A stretch of DNA of 64,000 bases from Mesodorylaimus sp. YZB2_4 (lineage: Eukaryota > Nematoda > Enoplea > Dorylaimida > Dorylaimidae). The stretch covers positions 310,001-374,000 of the forward strand of contig JASANH010000850.1 in the NCBI GenBank assembly GCA_030248295.1, given 5' to 3'. The notes beneath the pieces are model-generated. The model did not search any database. It worked only from the letters and a program-made list of their open reading frames with translations, and was not told where the DNA came from. Positions within the stretch are counted from its first letter, which is position 1. Every line of letters starts with the position of its first letter. A program made the position numbers and the translations under genes. Positions 27,101 to 35,740 of this stretch are shown here, piece after piece.

Positions 27101-29003
27101 TTAAATGTTACCAGTGGTGTGGACGGCTGTCTACGAAATCTGTATATCAATGAAGTGGTAAGCTGGGTTAGCAAATTGAGTACGCAGCCATGTGTCAGCG
27201 GTTTTGGCTGTTTCAGTTGCAAGATCTGGGCAGCCCTCCGAACGCTGTTGATAGCGGCATTGGATGTTCGAAGACGGACAAGGTGTGCATGAGTGCTTTG
27301 GAACCGCAGTGCGTGCACGGATTTTGCGTTTCTTCGATTAACGATCAATCCTTCCGCTGTGTATGTGATCCAGGATTTGTCGGAGATCGTTGTGATCAAA
27401 GTAAGCTGGCGAGATTTGTTGTTCGGCGCTGTTTCGAAAATATCTGCTTGCTTTAGGTATCCTTTGGCGTAATTTCGAACAAAGCAGTTACGTTTCGTAC
27501 AATTTCTTGGATTCGATGCCGCTTAGCTCGACCTCCATGTCCGTTCGCATGGTTATTGCGCCGAGAAGGTCCGATGGCATCCTGTTCCGAGGAACTAGCG
27601 TCACTGGAAACGGAAACCTGCAAATGGAGGTAGGAGTGGTGTTGGCAAGGGTGGTAATAGAAAATGATAGAAAGAGTATTATTTGGTTTTAGTTGGACGG
27701 CTATCAATTGACTTACCGCAACTACATGGGCGCAAATGTTGGCCGAGGGGGTTTGGCTGGTGAGGAAACCGCGTATACGTTGCAATCGGCTAAACTGAAC
27801 ACCACGAAGCCATACATGGTGGAAATCAGACGTGAACTGTCGTATTTCAAAATGTCTGTGGATGGTATGCCAGCGCCATTTACACTCACCTCATACGAAA
27901 GGAACTCGCCATTGGATTTGGATCGAAAACGATTCTACGCGGGAGCCGACACTGAAAATCCTCAACCGTCGACTGATTTCCAAGGTATGCAGAAACTCTA
28001 TATGTTCTATATATACGTTCAATCTCCTATATAGGGACATGTTCAAAAATTTTAGTTGCTCTGATTTTAGGCTGCATTGCACAAATATTTTACGACGACA
28101 TGCCCATCCCCGTTTCGCAATCAGATCCTCAGACTAACGCCGTGGTGACTGGGCAAAAGTCGGTATCGGACGGATGTTCTGATATTCCCACGTGTGCTAG
28201 CTTGAGTCTAGCTTGCCCGCCGAATTACGTCTGCATGAATTTCTGGAAAGGACCATTTTGTACATGCCCGCCCGAGCTAAAACCCGTGTTCAATGCGGAT
28301 GGTGTTTGGATTAACTGCGGTGAAGCGACTGCAGCACTCCGACTGGGAATCACGAACGGCGCAGTGGCGGCCATCTTGATTTGTTTGTTAGTGTTACTCA
28401 GTAAGTGAAGGGATTTGTGAGCCCTGTGCGATGGCGCCAAGTAGCTTGTTTGGGCGGCCTACATGACGAGGTGCTTCGTTACAGTTTTGGTCCTGCTTTT
28501 GGTGGTTTATTCTCGACGGCGTCGTGTCATCAGAGAGCCATCCCCGTATTCGGATGTTCGCGAGAATATCATCAATTACGCCGAGGAAGGAGGTGGAGAA
28601 GAAGATCAGGATCGGTATAATATCGCTCCATTAAGAAAGCCGGTGTTGCCAACGGACGATTTCCGCCAGCAGCAAGTACCGCCGATTTCGAACGGGCGCC
28701 CCACGACACCTCCTGACGGTAAGATTGTTGTCTGTCTTCTGGCTTACTTATTGACTTATCGTGGTCGTTGCAATTTTAGCAAACATGGAAGATCTGATTC
28801 ACGATCGACTAAGGCTGGCCGACACGGATCCGACAGCACCGCCATACGATGAGCTGCGTGCGTACGCCGACGAGGATGCGATGTCGGTTGGAAGTCTCTC
28901 TTCGCTGTCCTCGGACGAAGAGGAAGACGTTGAATGGGACGCGTTGAATAACTGGGGTCCGCGATTCAGGAAGTTAGCCGAATTGTACGGCTCCCAAGAT
29001 TAG
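9117..29003 (+). CDS. CadN: N-cadherin/HMR-1B-type classical cadherin, 46 exons, 3031 aa
   Basis: Catenin-linked adhesion receptor of the Drosophila CadN / C. elegans HMR-1B class. Exons: 9117-10599, 13771-13983, 14069-14300, 14367-14569, 14682-14828, 14903-15105, 15163-15376, 15430-15576, 15636-15742, 15811-15987, 16051-16144, 16202-16413, 16467-16631, 16686-16753, 16809-16962, 17018-17212, 17267-17444, 17627-17690, 17753-17832, 17891-18006, 18088-18258, 18316-18449, 18507-18549, 18613-18706, 18760-18795, 18853-19019, 19076-19160, 19287-19364, 19422-19621, 22458-22693, 24218-24354, 24415-24648, 24709-24921, 24988-25166, 25226-25697, 25811-25952, 26247-26381, 26564-26777, 26853-26961, 27030-27157, 27217-27400, 27457-27629, 27693-27984, 28071-28400, 28485-28718, 28780-29003 (9096 nt, whole codons). 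Order: signal segment (about residues 37-53), about 15 cadherin repeats with DxNDNxP linkers, primitive classic cadherin domain, EGF, LamG, EGF, LamG, Cys-rich EGF-like module, one TM, p120 site (DVRENIINYAEEGGGEEDQ) and beta-catenin-binding tail (WGPRFRKLAELYG). Confidence 0.97.
10600..13770 (+). other. Cadherin intron 1 (3.2 kb)
   Basis: Donor gtgagt at 10600 and acceptor tttttttaag at 13770 join phase-1 exons. It is about 50 times longer than the gene's usual introns. I find no cadherin-like alternative exon, RNA gene or transposon in it; short ORFs on both strands look random. Its size makes it a likely place for regulatory elements. Confidence 0.7.
19622..22457 (+). other. Cadherin intron 29 (2.8 kb)
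   Basis: Lies between the exon ending IRVKQ and the exon starting PLDYEDTSQRP. No conserved exon is readable on the plus strand, and minus-strand ORFs have no recognisable domain. A short GT-rich stretch lies around 21880-21900. Nothing else seen. Confidence 0.65.
22694..24217 (+). other. Cadherin intron 30 (1.5 kb) with an internal orphan ORF
   Basis: Donor gtaagg at 22694 and acceptor tttttag at 24217 join phase-2 exons (...QERVE / FRINRTTD...). The first 380 bases hold an open frame in a different phase from the cadherin (see the separate ORF entry). The rest, 23074-24217, shows no recognisable content. Confidence 0.7.
22843..23073 (+). CDS. Orphan ORF inside cadherin intron 30 (uncertain)
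   Basis: Open frame whose first ATG codons lie at about 22843-22860, ending at a TAG at 23071-23073; the frame stays open upstream back to 22537, overlapping the end of the preceding cadherin exon in another phase. It reads a short hydrophobic stretch (FWFGALLMSSMLGIAYG) followed by a hydrophilic part (IGTMMRAQNGRVQRVIVEQ, ATPPGPDSILATYQAYD). The residue and codon composition looks protein-like, unlike the rest of the intron. It cannot be reached in frame from exon 30, which meets TAA at 22695. I recognise no family. It could be a nested gene, a terminal alternative exon entered by an acceptor I do not see, or chance. Confidence 0.25.
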   Translation, partial: ALLMSSMLGIAYGANGNSPFIQIGTMMRAQNGRVQRVIVEQIRNISEATPPGPDSILATYQAYDHRPGDLLGTNFT

Positions 29004-31557
29004 TTATAGTCAAAGGAAATGTGTAAATAGGAACAGTATTTACGTTGCAAACTTGTTGGACTTTAATGCAAGGCGTGCGTCCGTTTGTTGAGCGTATTTT
29101 GTAAATCAGGTGCTCTTGCCTTGTGAAGAACAAGGGCCCGCGCAACATTTTTGTCCGCCTGCTCTAGTTATGACCTGTTTCTTAATTTGCCAATGCCCTA
29201 CGCTGCCGCCAACGCGCCTTTTCTTTTTTATGCTGTCAGGTTTTGACAAGTTTTTTTTATTTTAATGCAATGACTCGGTTTACGGCAATGATTTTTGTTG
29301 GTTTTTTAAGGTAGGATTTGGGTTGTGGGGTAGCCAAGCTCTGTTTTTGGTCACTTCCCTTTTATAACCACTTTTTTGGAAGCAACAATTTTGGTCTGTT
29401 TTCAAAGGACGACTGCCCGCGATCGGGACCAAGTCGTGCGATGCCATGTCTTGTAAGTGCTCGTTGAGTTTGCGTGCGCGGCTCTTTCATGCTGTTTGGA
29501 TAATTTGGAACTGCCGTTCTTACATGCGATGTGGGTGCTCCGTTGTTAAAACACGCACGAGCCGTTCTCATCCATTCCGTCTTGATAACTCTTGTTTTGA
29601 TTCCGTTATTATTCAGTGTATGTAAGCTAGGGCTTTTATTACTTCTAAGGTTGAATGTTTCTGTGCGCGCATTCTGATCTTGTACAGGTGGTCCGTGATT
29701 TCGTAAGATAGAAGTTTATGTTTGTGTAATATCTCGTCTTCTTCTGACAGCTGTTTGTGCGTGTTCAAGAATGAAGAATTCTCTGACTGACTGAATTCTC
29801 TTCTTCTCTGACTTGGGGTAGCAAAATTTTAGGGTCTCTGGTCAACGTAGTTTTAAAAACTTATTGACACGAACTGCTGCAGAGGACATTTACATGCTGC
29901 ATAAAACGTCCAGCACAAGATATGGAAAAAGCAAAGGCAAGAAAGGTCAGCACAAATAGTCGGGGTCACTACCACGAAGCGACCATCGTCTTCGAGTAGC
30001 TCTGACTGGGTCGGCATTACTGCAGGGACCAGTAGAGCTTCTGCACCATGCGAAAAACCCAGAGCAGCTAACCAAGTACTCCGCCTGGCCCGTGACTGAA
30101 ACATCATCCTGACGGGTAATGCCCCCAGCTGCTGGCTCCGCGCAGAGGATCGGCTGCCAAACGAGCCTTTGCAGCCCTGTTTTTATGCTGATCTTGCGTC
30201 AATTCATTGGGTGTGCATATCCAAACAGTCAGCATTCATGGAATCTTTGCGAGAGAAAGCCTCGACGCCTGAATGGCCCGATCGAGCGACAATGGCTGGC
30301 CAGCTACCTGGATTGGTTGATGACTACGATCCCTAATGACCACGATCGTTTGATTCGTTACCTGCGGCCCAAACTTACCGCTTTTTTTTATTTTTGTGGG
30401 TTGGGCCCCGTGCCGCCCCAGTCCCCCCCCCCCCCACAGGACTGCTACCCCGTTTTTGCCTAAGCCGGCCAGCCGTTATGCTATGCGAGGCCGTGAGGTG
30501 ACCAACTCTCATGGCAACTTCCCTCTGTGCGTCTCCACTAAGAGCGCCTCCACACGAGGGCATCCTGTGCCAGAACCAGCCTCCCAGGATGATACTGAGC
30601 GAGAAGGGAGGGGCCTTCCCGACTGGTGTTCGAGGAGCAGTTTCTTGATTCTCTACTCTTTCGGCGTCCGCCACATGACGGTACCAGGTGAGTCGCCCAG
30701 AGCCAGGTGGGCAAGGCCAGCGACGGACTTACTAAACTGCCGTCGAAGACCGGTTCCCACTCTGAGAACGGGCTTACTAAACTGCCGTCCCCAGTCGGAG
30801 CAGAACTGCGGCCTCCCGGTCAGGGTTGCTGGCCCAACCAATGCGGGACCAACGCCTTAACCAACTGAGCCACCGCAACTCCTCCGTACTTACAGCTACT
30901 GTTGCAAGCCGCGCGCCAAATAGCCAGGGCATCCAGCCAAGTGATTTGACTGGGGGGACCAGCCTGCAGGATCTGCCTCTATCATACGTGGGTGACATGG
31001 CCCCACATAAGTTCCTCATTTAGTACTTAAATCATCCGACTGAGCTCACTTCCTTCTTCTTTTAATTTGCGAGAAGACCTGGGCACAAGTGAACGTGACC
31101 AGAGCTGCCACTGACAATGAGCTCTGAAGACTAGCAGGGCAGTGAAAGGACGCATTCAACCCGCTTCTTCCGCAAGACCATCGGGTGCATGAACCGCCCA
31201 TCAAATTCCCAGGCACAATATTACTGGGCCTTTGAGGGGCGCCAGGTTTGTCGGAAACAAGCCGCGCATGCAGCCAACGATAGGACACGCGACACGACTA
31301 TGACACTCTCGATTAGCTGGTCTGTACATTTCGACGCTCATGGGTCAGCTGGTGTCACATTCCTTCTGATCTTTACATATCGTAGTCGTCGGCAGGAACA
31401 AGCGACCTCCCCCAGCACCTGAACCCCTTCGTGATTGTGTGACTCTGCTCCTTTACTGCGCTTACAACTTCACTCACGAACCCGAACTGCGAAACGCCAA
31501 GCGCATGGCACAGGGAGAACAAGGCGCAGCCATCACGATTATCACTTCATCGATTCG
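29004..31557. other. Intergenic region downstream of the cadherin gene
   Basis: Convergent interval between the cadherin stop and the lysine-rich membrane protein gene on the other strand. The first few hundred bases after 29003 are T-rich and probably 3' UTR. Around 30381-30884 lies a SINE-like copy (separate entry). No supported gene is seen. Confidence 0.6.
30381..30890 (-). mobile_element. tRNA-derived SINE-like element, copy B
   Basis: Second and longer copy of the element in TMEM94 intron 6. On the minus strand it starts near 30884 with a tRNA-like head (A-box match TGGCTCAGTTGG; a B-box-like AGTTCTGCTCC about 50-60 bases further on), continues through the shared body (ttcccgactggtgttcga; gcaaggccagcga) and ends in an A-rich tail (plus strand cttttttttatttttg at 30381). 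Compared with copy A it carries an extra repeated unit (cttactaaactgccgtc twice, about 30728-30790) and a C-run on the plus strand near 30422-30436. A six-base match acttac flanks both ends, a weak candidate target-site duplication. Confidence 0.75.
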
Positions 31558-31965
31558 TCACAGAGTTCGATCGGAATCGTCGTCGCCACCGAGCAGACGG
31601 CTCTTCAGGTTGGCCTTGCTTTTCCTTTTCTTTTTCGGCGGTGGGGGTCCAGGCTGGAACATCGGGTCGGCTTCGTCAGCGTTGTTGGTTTTAACCGGCC
31701 CCACCGCTTTTCCTCCACCGTCCTCTGCGCCAATGTCGCCTTTTTCACCGGCTTTGCTCCCTTTGCCTCCGTCCTTGCCTTTGCTCTTGTTCTTGCCTTT
31801 CCCTTTGCTTTTGCTGGACGTCTTGGCTTTCTTCTTCGGCGCAGATTTCTTGTGACGACCACCCGATCGACCTCGAGTTAGCAGACGGAAGACGGTGTAG
31901 AGGAGCACAGCGGCCAACAACAGGCAGCACACAGCCGTCAACAACAGCACCGACTCTTCCAACAT
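31558..31965 (-). CDS. Small lysine-rich single-pass membrane protein (hypothetical)
   Basis: Single-exon ORF of 135 aa with an ATG start. It begins with an acidic pair, then one clear membrane segment (about residues 5-30, LLLTAVCCLLLAAVLLYTVF), then a cytosolic-type tail rich in Lys, Gly and Ser with repeated KSKGKG-type units, a Pro/Lys patch (PPPPKKKRK) and an acidic end (GGDDDSDRTL). The type I/III orientation with a positive tail is an inference from the charge distribution. No family is recognised. It lies head to head with the tyrosine-phosphatase-like gene, about 850 bp from its start codon, and shares its GC-rich third positions. Expression cannot be judged from the sequence. Confidence 0.5.
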   Translation of the reverse strand: MLEESVLLLTAVCCLLLAAVLLYTVFRLLTRGRSGGRHKKSAPKKKAKTSSKSKGKGKNKSKGKDGGKGSKAGEKGDIGAEDGGGKAVGPVKTNNADEADPMFQPGPPPPKKKRKSKANLKSRLLGGDDDSDRTL

Positions 31966-32091
31966 TGTTCGACCGTCGACTCGACCACACGCTCGGCCAA
32001 CCGATCACTGGCAAACACTGATCGAACGGGCACCCAGCCACACACACTTGGCCAGTTCGGCAGTGCACTGTATCAGCAAGGCCAGGGCGAT

Positions 32092-32159
32092 GTAAAGTGC
32101 AAAAATGTAAAGTAAAATAATAGTAAAATAGTAAAATGTAAAGTGTAAAGTGTAAAGTT
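32092..32159. repeat. AT-rich microsatellite-like tract (gtaaa units)
   Basis: A run of imperfect units of the types taaaatagtaaaatg and gtaaagt, ending in three copies of gtaaagt in a row. It lies upstream of the lysine-rich membrane protein gene. Simple-sequence expansion is the plain explanation. Confidence 0.7.
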
Positions 32160-32597
32160 TGACCAGTGTCCAGCAAAACCCAGGCATGCAAGGTTATGTG
32201 GGCACCGCTGCCAATCAGAACTCTGTGAAGTAATATTCTCCTGAGCTAGAGGCCTAGAATTCGTGCAGTGAATATCATACTCGTAAATGAACAATAAATC
32301 ATACCCCACCGAAAAGCCCAAGTAACGCCTGTGAGTGCCCGTATGCACTGCATCCACACAAGGCAGGCGTAAAGGCAACCTGCGTTTGTCGTGGTCATAT
32401 ATGTAAGGGAATGGCGTGACAAGTCGGGTCGCCAAAAGACCAAAGTGGAATAATGGGGCCGCACTGAGGATGGCAGAAGGTCGTCTTCGCAAGTTGTGAC
32501 CGAGCCCGCTTTGGCATTCCCGCTTGAAGGGAGCGATATCTGCCGCAGCAGCAAGAGACAACTGATTACTTGAATAGGACAACTGACAATCAGTAGA

Positions 32598-32812
32598 TGA
32601 GATCTGCAATTCAGTTCAGAGTCCGTCAAGTATCGGCTGCGAACAGGATGGTAAGTAATCATTTCTCCCTTTATATTATCAGTTGATGACAAGGCCATAA
32701 TTGCCCGAGGAGTATGCGGCACCCATGTCCTGCGACATTAGGTGCAATCCTACTCGGCAGACACACTGTCCTGTGTTTTCGCTGCAGAGGAAGGTGAAGT
32801 CCTCGATGATCG
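32598..32812 (+). repeat. Duplicated promoter/leader segment, copy D1
   Basis: About 215 bp immediately in front of the tyrosine-phosphatase-like ORF that reappears at 35170-35390. Shared blocks include tgagatctgc, gtcaagtatcggctgcga, atcatttctccctttata, atcagttgatgaca, cagacacactgtcctgtgttt (copy D2 has t for the first c) and ctgcagaggaaggtga. It contains a TATA-like ccctttatatt. It may also hold a 5'-UTR intron, since ggatg is followed by a good donor (gtaagt) and cgctgcag is a good acceptor. In copy D2 the donor is broken (gtcact). Confidence 0.75.
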
Positions 32813-34059
32813 ATGGCTCAAGCCACCTTGGCCTACATTACACTGGATTACACCAGCACCAGTGTGCCAGCGAGACAGCATGTCAGTCGTGGTTTGAACG
32901 GACCGACAGATCCGTTGAAAGAAAGTATCGCGTGGTCGTGCGGGTACGTGATCCAGGCACTGATGGCCAAGACGACGAGCGTGGCGTCGACACCGGAAAC
33001 GATCCAGAAGTGGTGTCAGAGGTTCACAGGCGACGACGGCGGACATCGCATGACGAACAAAGAATACGAAGCCATCCGAGCGGCTCCCACCCCGGCACTG
33101 TGCAGCACGTTCCAGCAGAACGGGGCGCTCAACCGATACACCAACATCCACCTGATCGAGCAGACGCGAGTGCTATTGACGGACGGACTGCAACCGGACT
33201 ACATCCACGCCAACTGGGTCGACGGGTACAAGACACAGAACGCTTACATCCTCACCCAGGTAAGGCAAGCCACGGGGTCTCCCGGGACTGGAAAGCGGGA
33301 CTGTTGGCCAGTGCTGGCCTCTACGTGCTGCTGAAACCAGCCCTTCGTTCCAGGCACCGACGGACGTCTCGGTGAAAGACTACTGGCGCATGATATGGCA
33401 GGAGAAAGCGCAAGTGGTCGTTTGCCTGACGTCGCTGAAAGAGAAGGGAGCAGTCAAAGCCGAGTCGTACTTTCCCACGAGCACCGAGACGCCATTTCGA
33501 GCTGGCCCGTTGCGTCTGATCTTGATGGCCGTTAAAGAGTTTCCCCCGCGACGCGTCACCGTTCTCCATCTCAAGCTCTACTGCTGGTTCGGCCGGGCTG
33601 GAAAAGAAAGGGACATCACCATGGTCTTCTACGGCGACTGGCCTGATCGGGCGGTAAGTAGGCCTTGTGTTCCGCATGCTCCTCCCTCGCCCTGCACTTC
33701 TCGTTCTGCAGGTGCCACCGAACGCGGCCGAGTTTGTGGACCTGCTGGCGGCAGTCGAGAGCCTTCGCGAAACAGCGTTGCGTTCCAAGAAGCACCAGTC
33801 GAAGAAAGTGCCGGTCGTTGTGAACTGCAGCGCGGGGGTCGGTCGGTCGGCGACGTTCGTGGCCTGCCAAATCGAGATCGAGCGGTTGCGCGAGACGGGT
33901 ACTGTCGACCCGCAGGGCACCGTCCGACGTCTGCGAAATCAACGCTGCGGCGCCGTCCAGAACTACGTGCAATACACGTTCATCTGCCGAGTGCTCGTCG
34001 AGGCGGCGCGCCGATACTCGTACCCGAAGGACGGCAAAGTCTCGCCGACATCGACCTAG
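32813..34059 (+). CDS. Cytosolic protein tyrosine phosphatase-like protein with altered signature motif
   Basis: Non-receptor PTP fold, 364 aa, exons 32813-33259, 33354-33653, 33712-34059 (all phase 0). Order of motifs: pTyr-loop region ALNRYTNIHL (about residue 105), DYIHANWVDGY, ILTQAPT across the first intron, WPD loop GDWPDRA (about 243-249), then the P-loop NCSAGVGRSA with Cys about 288, and QYTFIC near the end. The usual HCSxGxGR(S/T)G has Asn for His and Ala for the last Gly, so the cysteine and arginine remain but activity is probably lowered or lost. The N-terminal 90 residues are not recognised. The start is the first ATG in this frame, right after an in-frame stop, so an earlier exon is not excluded. 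Nematodes carry large, often divergent PTP families of this kind; the link to germline expression is inference. Confidence 0.88.
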
Positions 34060-34547
34060 AATGAGGGAGACTGAAAGCGAAGTGTGATGAGCCGTGATCC
34101 TGATGACAACACTTGCTCCTTGTGTGCTTTGGTTCATTGCAGTGGTTTCGAGAGCAGCATGAGTGATTTTACACGTTGGAGTTGTGGGACCCGATGGATC
34201 GTCGATAACTTGGCCCGCACATACCCGCCTTCGGTGAATGTGGTGCAAAACGATCATGACCTTGAGTCAATAGATCGGGGTGCAGATCGAACACTTAAAG
34301 TGGTCTTTCTGAATCTTCACTTGAAAGCTGCAGTATATGGAGGAGGAATGGCTGGGAGTTGTGTAGGAGGTGCGGTGACTGACCTGCATAGACTTGATGT
34401 GATTGGGCAATGGGAGACCGCGAGAGAACGAATATACTGTCATCTACTCGGCGACAAGCTTCAAGCTATCACTCATATAAAGTTACTCACAGGATGCCAG
34501 ACCGCATGCCACTATGAAGCAAAGCGACGACTTCTCGTTCGTTTTTC

Positions 34548-35162
34548 TCATCTTTGTTCTTTTCGGAGGGGCAAAGCAGAAATCTCTCCGTTTTGTAAAT
34601 CTTTTATGACATCAGTGGTCGGGGACACGTGGCGATTCGTTGGCGATGGCGGATGGGGGTCGAGCAATGGAATCGCCTCTGCGACAGTTTCTGGTGCTGT
34701 CATTCTCCGGGTGGCATCAGGCGTGTCCATACGGTAGATGGGGGACTGGCTGTTTTGGATAATGGTAGAGCGAGTGATCATCGCGGGCGAACTTGGAGAC
34801 AGCTTCTGCCTGTGGATAATAGCAGACGAGTCTGCATCTTCGATTTCGATGATTTCAGACGCTTTTTTCTTTCCAGCACTTCCCTTTTGCGCAGGCCCAC
34901 CATCGATTTCTCTCGGCTTAACGTTTATTGAAGATTCGTCTCTGACCACGACCACCATGTCATTGCGCTTATCGCTCTTCGGACTGATCACCGACTCATC
35001 CGTCTCGAGGATGTCTTCGAACGATCGCAGAGCACCTCGTTTGCTGGAGCCGCTTGCACTCCCTGGCCCGCTGCCTCCGCCGCTCGACCTCGACTTGCCT
35101 TTGCCTTTTCGTCCCTCTTCTCCCTTTCTTGGACGATCACGATGGGCGTAAATATTGTGCAC
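34548..35162 (-). CDS. Disordered Ser/Lys/Pro-rich protein, hypothetical, start uncertain
   Basis: Open frame of up to about 205 codons ending at 34548. It has no membrane segment and reads as a disordered, basic then acidic protein: a Lys/Arg/Gly/Ser-rich start (RKGKGKSRSS), a segment ALRSFEDILETDESVISPKS, acidic EIIEIEDADS, and a Pro-rich end (PLLDPHPPSPTN). The frame has no ATG at its left limit (GTG at 35162) and stays open to about 35220, inside duplicated segment D2, so an upstream exon with the true start is likely (possible acceptors ctcag or cgcag). A plus-strand ORF covers the same bases (34084-34737); I prefer the minus strand because of its compositional character. Confidence 0.4.
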   Translation of the reverse strand: MHNIYAHRDRPRKGEEGRKGKGKSRSSGGGSGPGSASGSSKRGALRSFEDILETDESVISPKSDKRNDMVVVVRDESSINVKPREIDGGPAQKGSAGKKKASEIIEIEDADSSAIIHRQKLSPSSPAMITRSTIIQNSQSPIYRMDTPDATRRMTAPETVAEAIPLLDPHPPSPTNRHVSPTTDVIKDLQNGEISALPLRKEQR

Positions 35163-35169
35163 TGTGCAC

Positions 35170-35390
35170 TGAGATCTGCCATTCAGTTCGTCAATGCCGT
35201 CAAGTATCGGCTGCGAATAGGATGGTCACTCATCATTTCTCCCTTTATAGAATCAGTTGATGACAGGGCCGTGATTCCCAAAGTTAGGGGGTCCTTCGTT
35301 ACATTAGGACAGTACTTCGTAGACACACTGTCCTGTGTTTCCCTGCAGAGGAAGGTGAGGAGGCAAGAAGTGCTCGATGACGATGAGTGA
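35170..35390 (+). repeat. Duplicated promoter/leader segment, copy D2
   Basis: Copy of the segment in front of the PTP-like gene (32598-32812), same orientation. It keeps the TATA-like ccctttata and the acceptor-like ctgcagaggaaggtga, but the donor present in D1 is lost. No PTP coding sequence follows; an AATAAA lies at about 35420. It is best read as the 5' remnant of a duplicated PTP gene, or as a promoter copy now used by another transcript. Confidence 0.7.
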
Positions 35391-35740
35391 ATAGTGCAAG
35401 GAGCATGCTGACTGTAGGAATAAAAACGACGGCCTTGCTGCCCAAATAACCGGTACTAGTTTCCTCGTGTGACCCATTTAAAATTGTGATTTGTGTGATG
35501 CCATAATGCCCAGTGATGCCATTATCTTCGGTAGCATAAGACAATGCAATCCAAACTTACGTACAACCAGCGAGGCAAGGGTCAGATCAGGCTCAGACAT
35601 TATTTGAAAATAACCTGTTTGTATTGCGGAAGGAATGGACTGAAGGGAAAACCCGACCTTTTAAGCATCTATCTAGGCGAGCCTAGATTCTTGCATCGAA
35701 ATTTAGATTGCCGTCACAATTAAACGGGTACCTGGCTTTC

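Noticed and set aside
31435-31881. Plus-strand ORFs of 138-148 codons over the Lys-rich membrane protein
   Set aside because: They are the reverse complement of a Lys/Gly-rich repeat sequence and read as Leu/Phe/Pro-rich shadows.
34084-34737. Plus-strand open frame of 217 codons after the PTP-like gene
   Set aside because: It starts at GTG rather than ATG, has no domain or composition pattern, and overlaps the minus-strand Ser/Lys/Pro-rich frame, which looks more protein-like.
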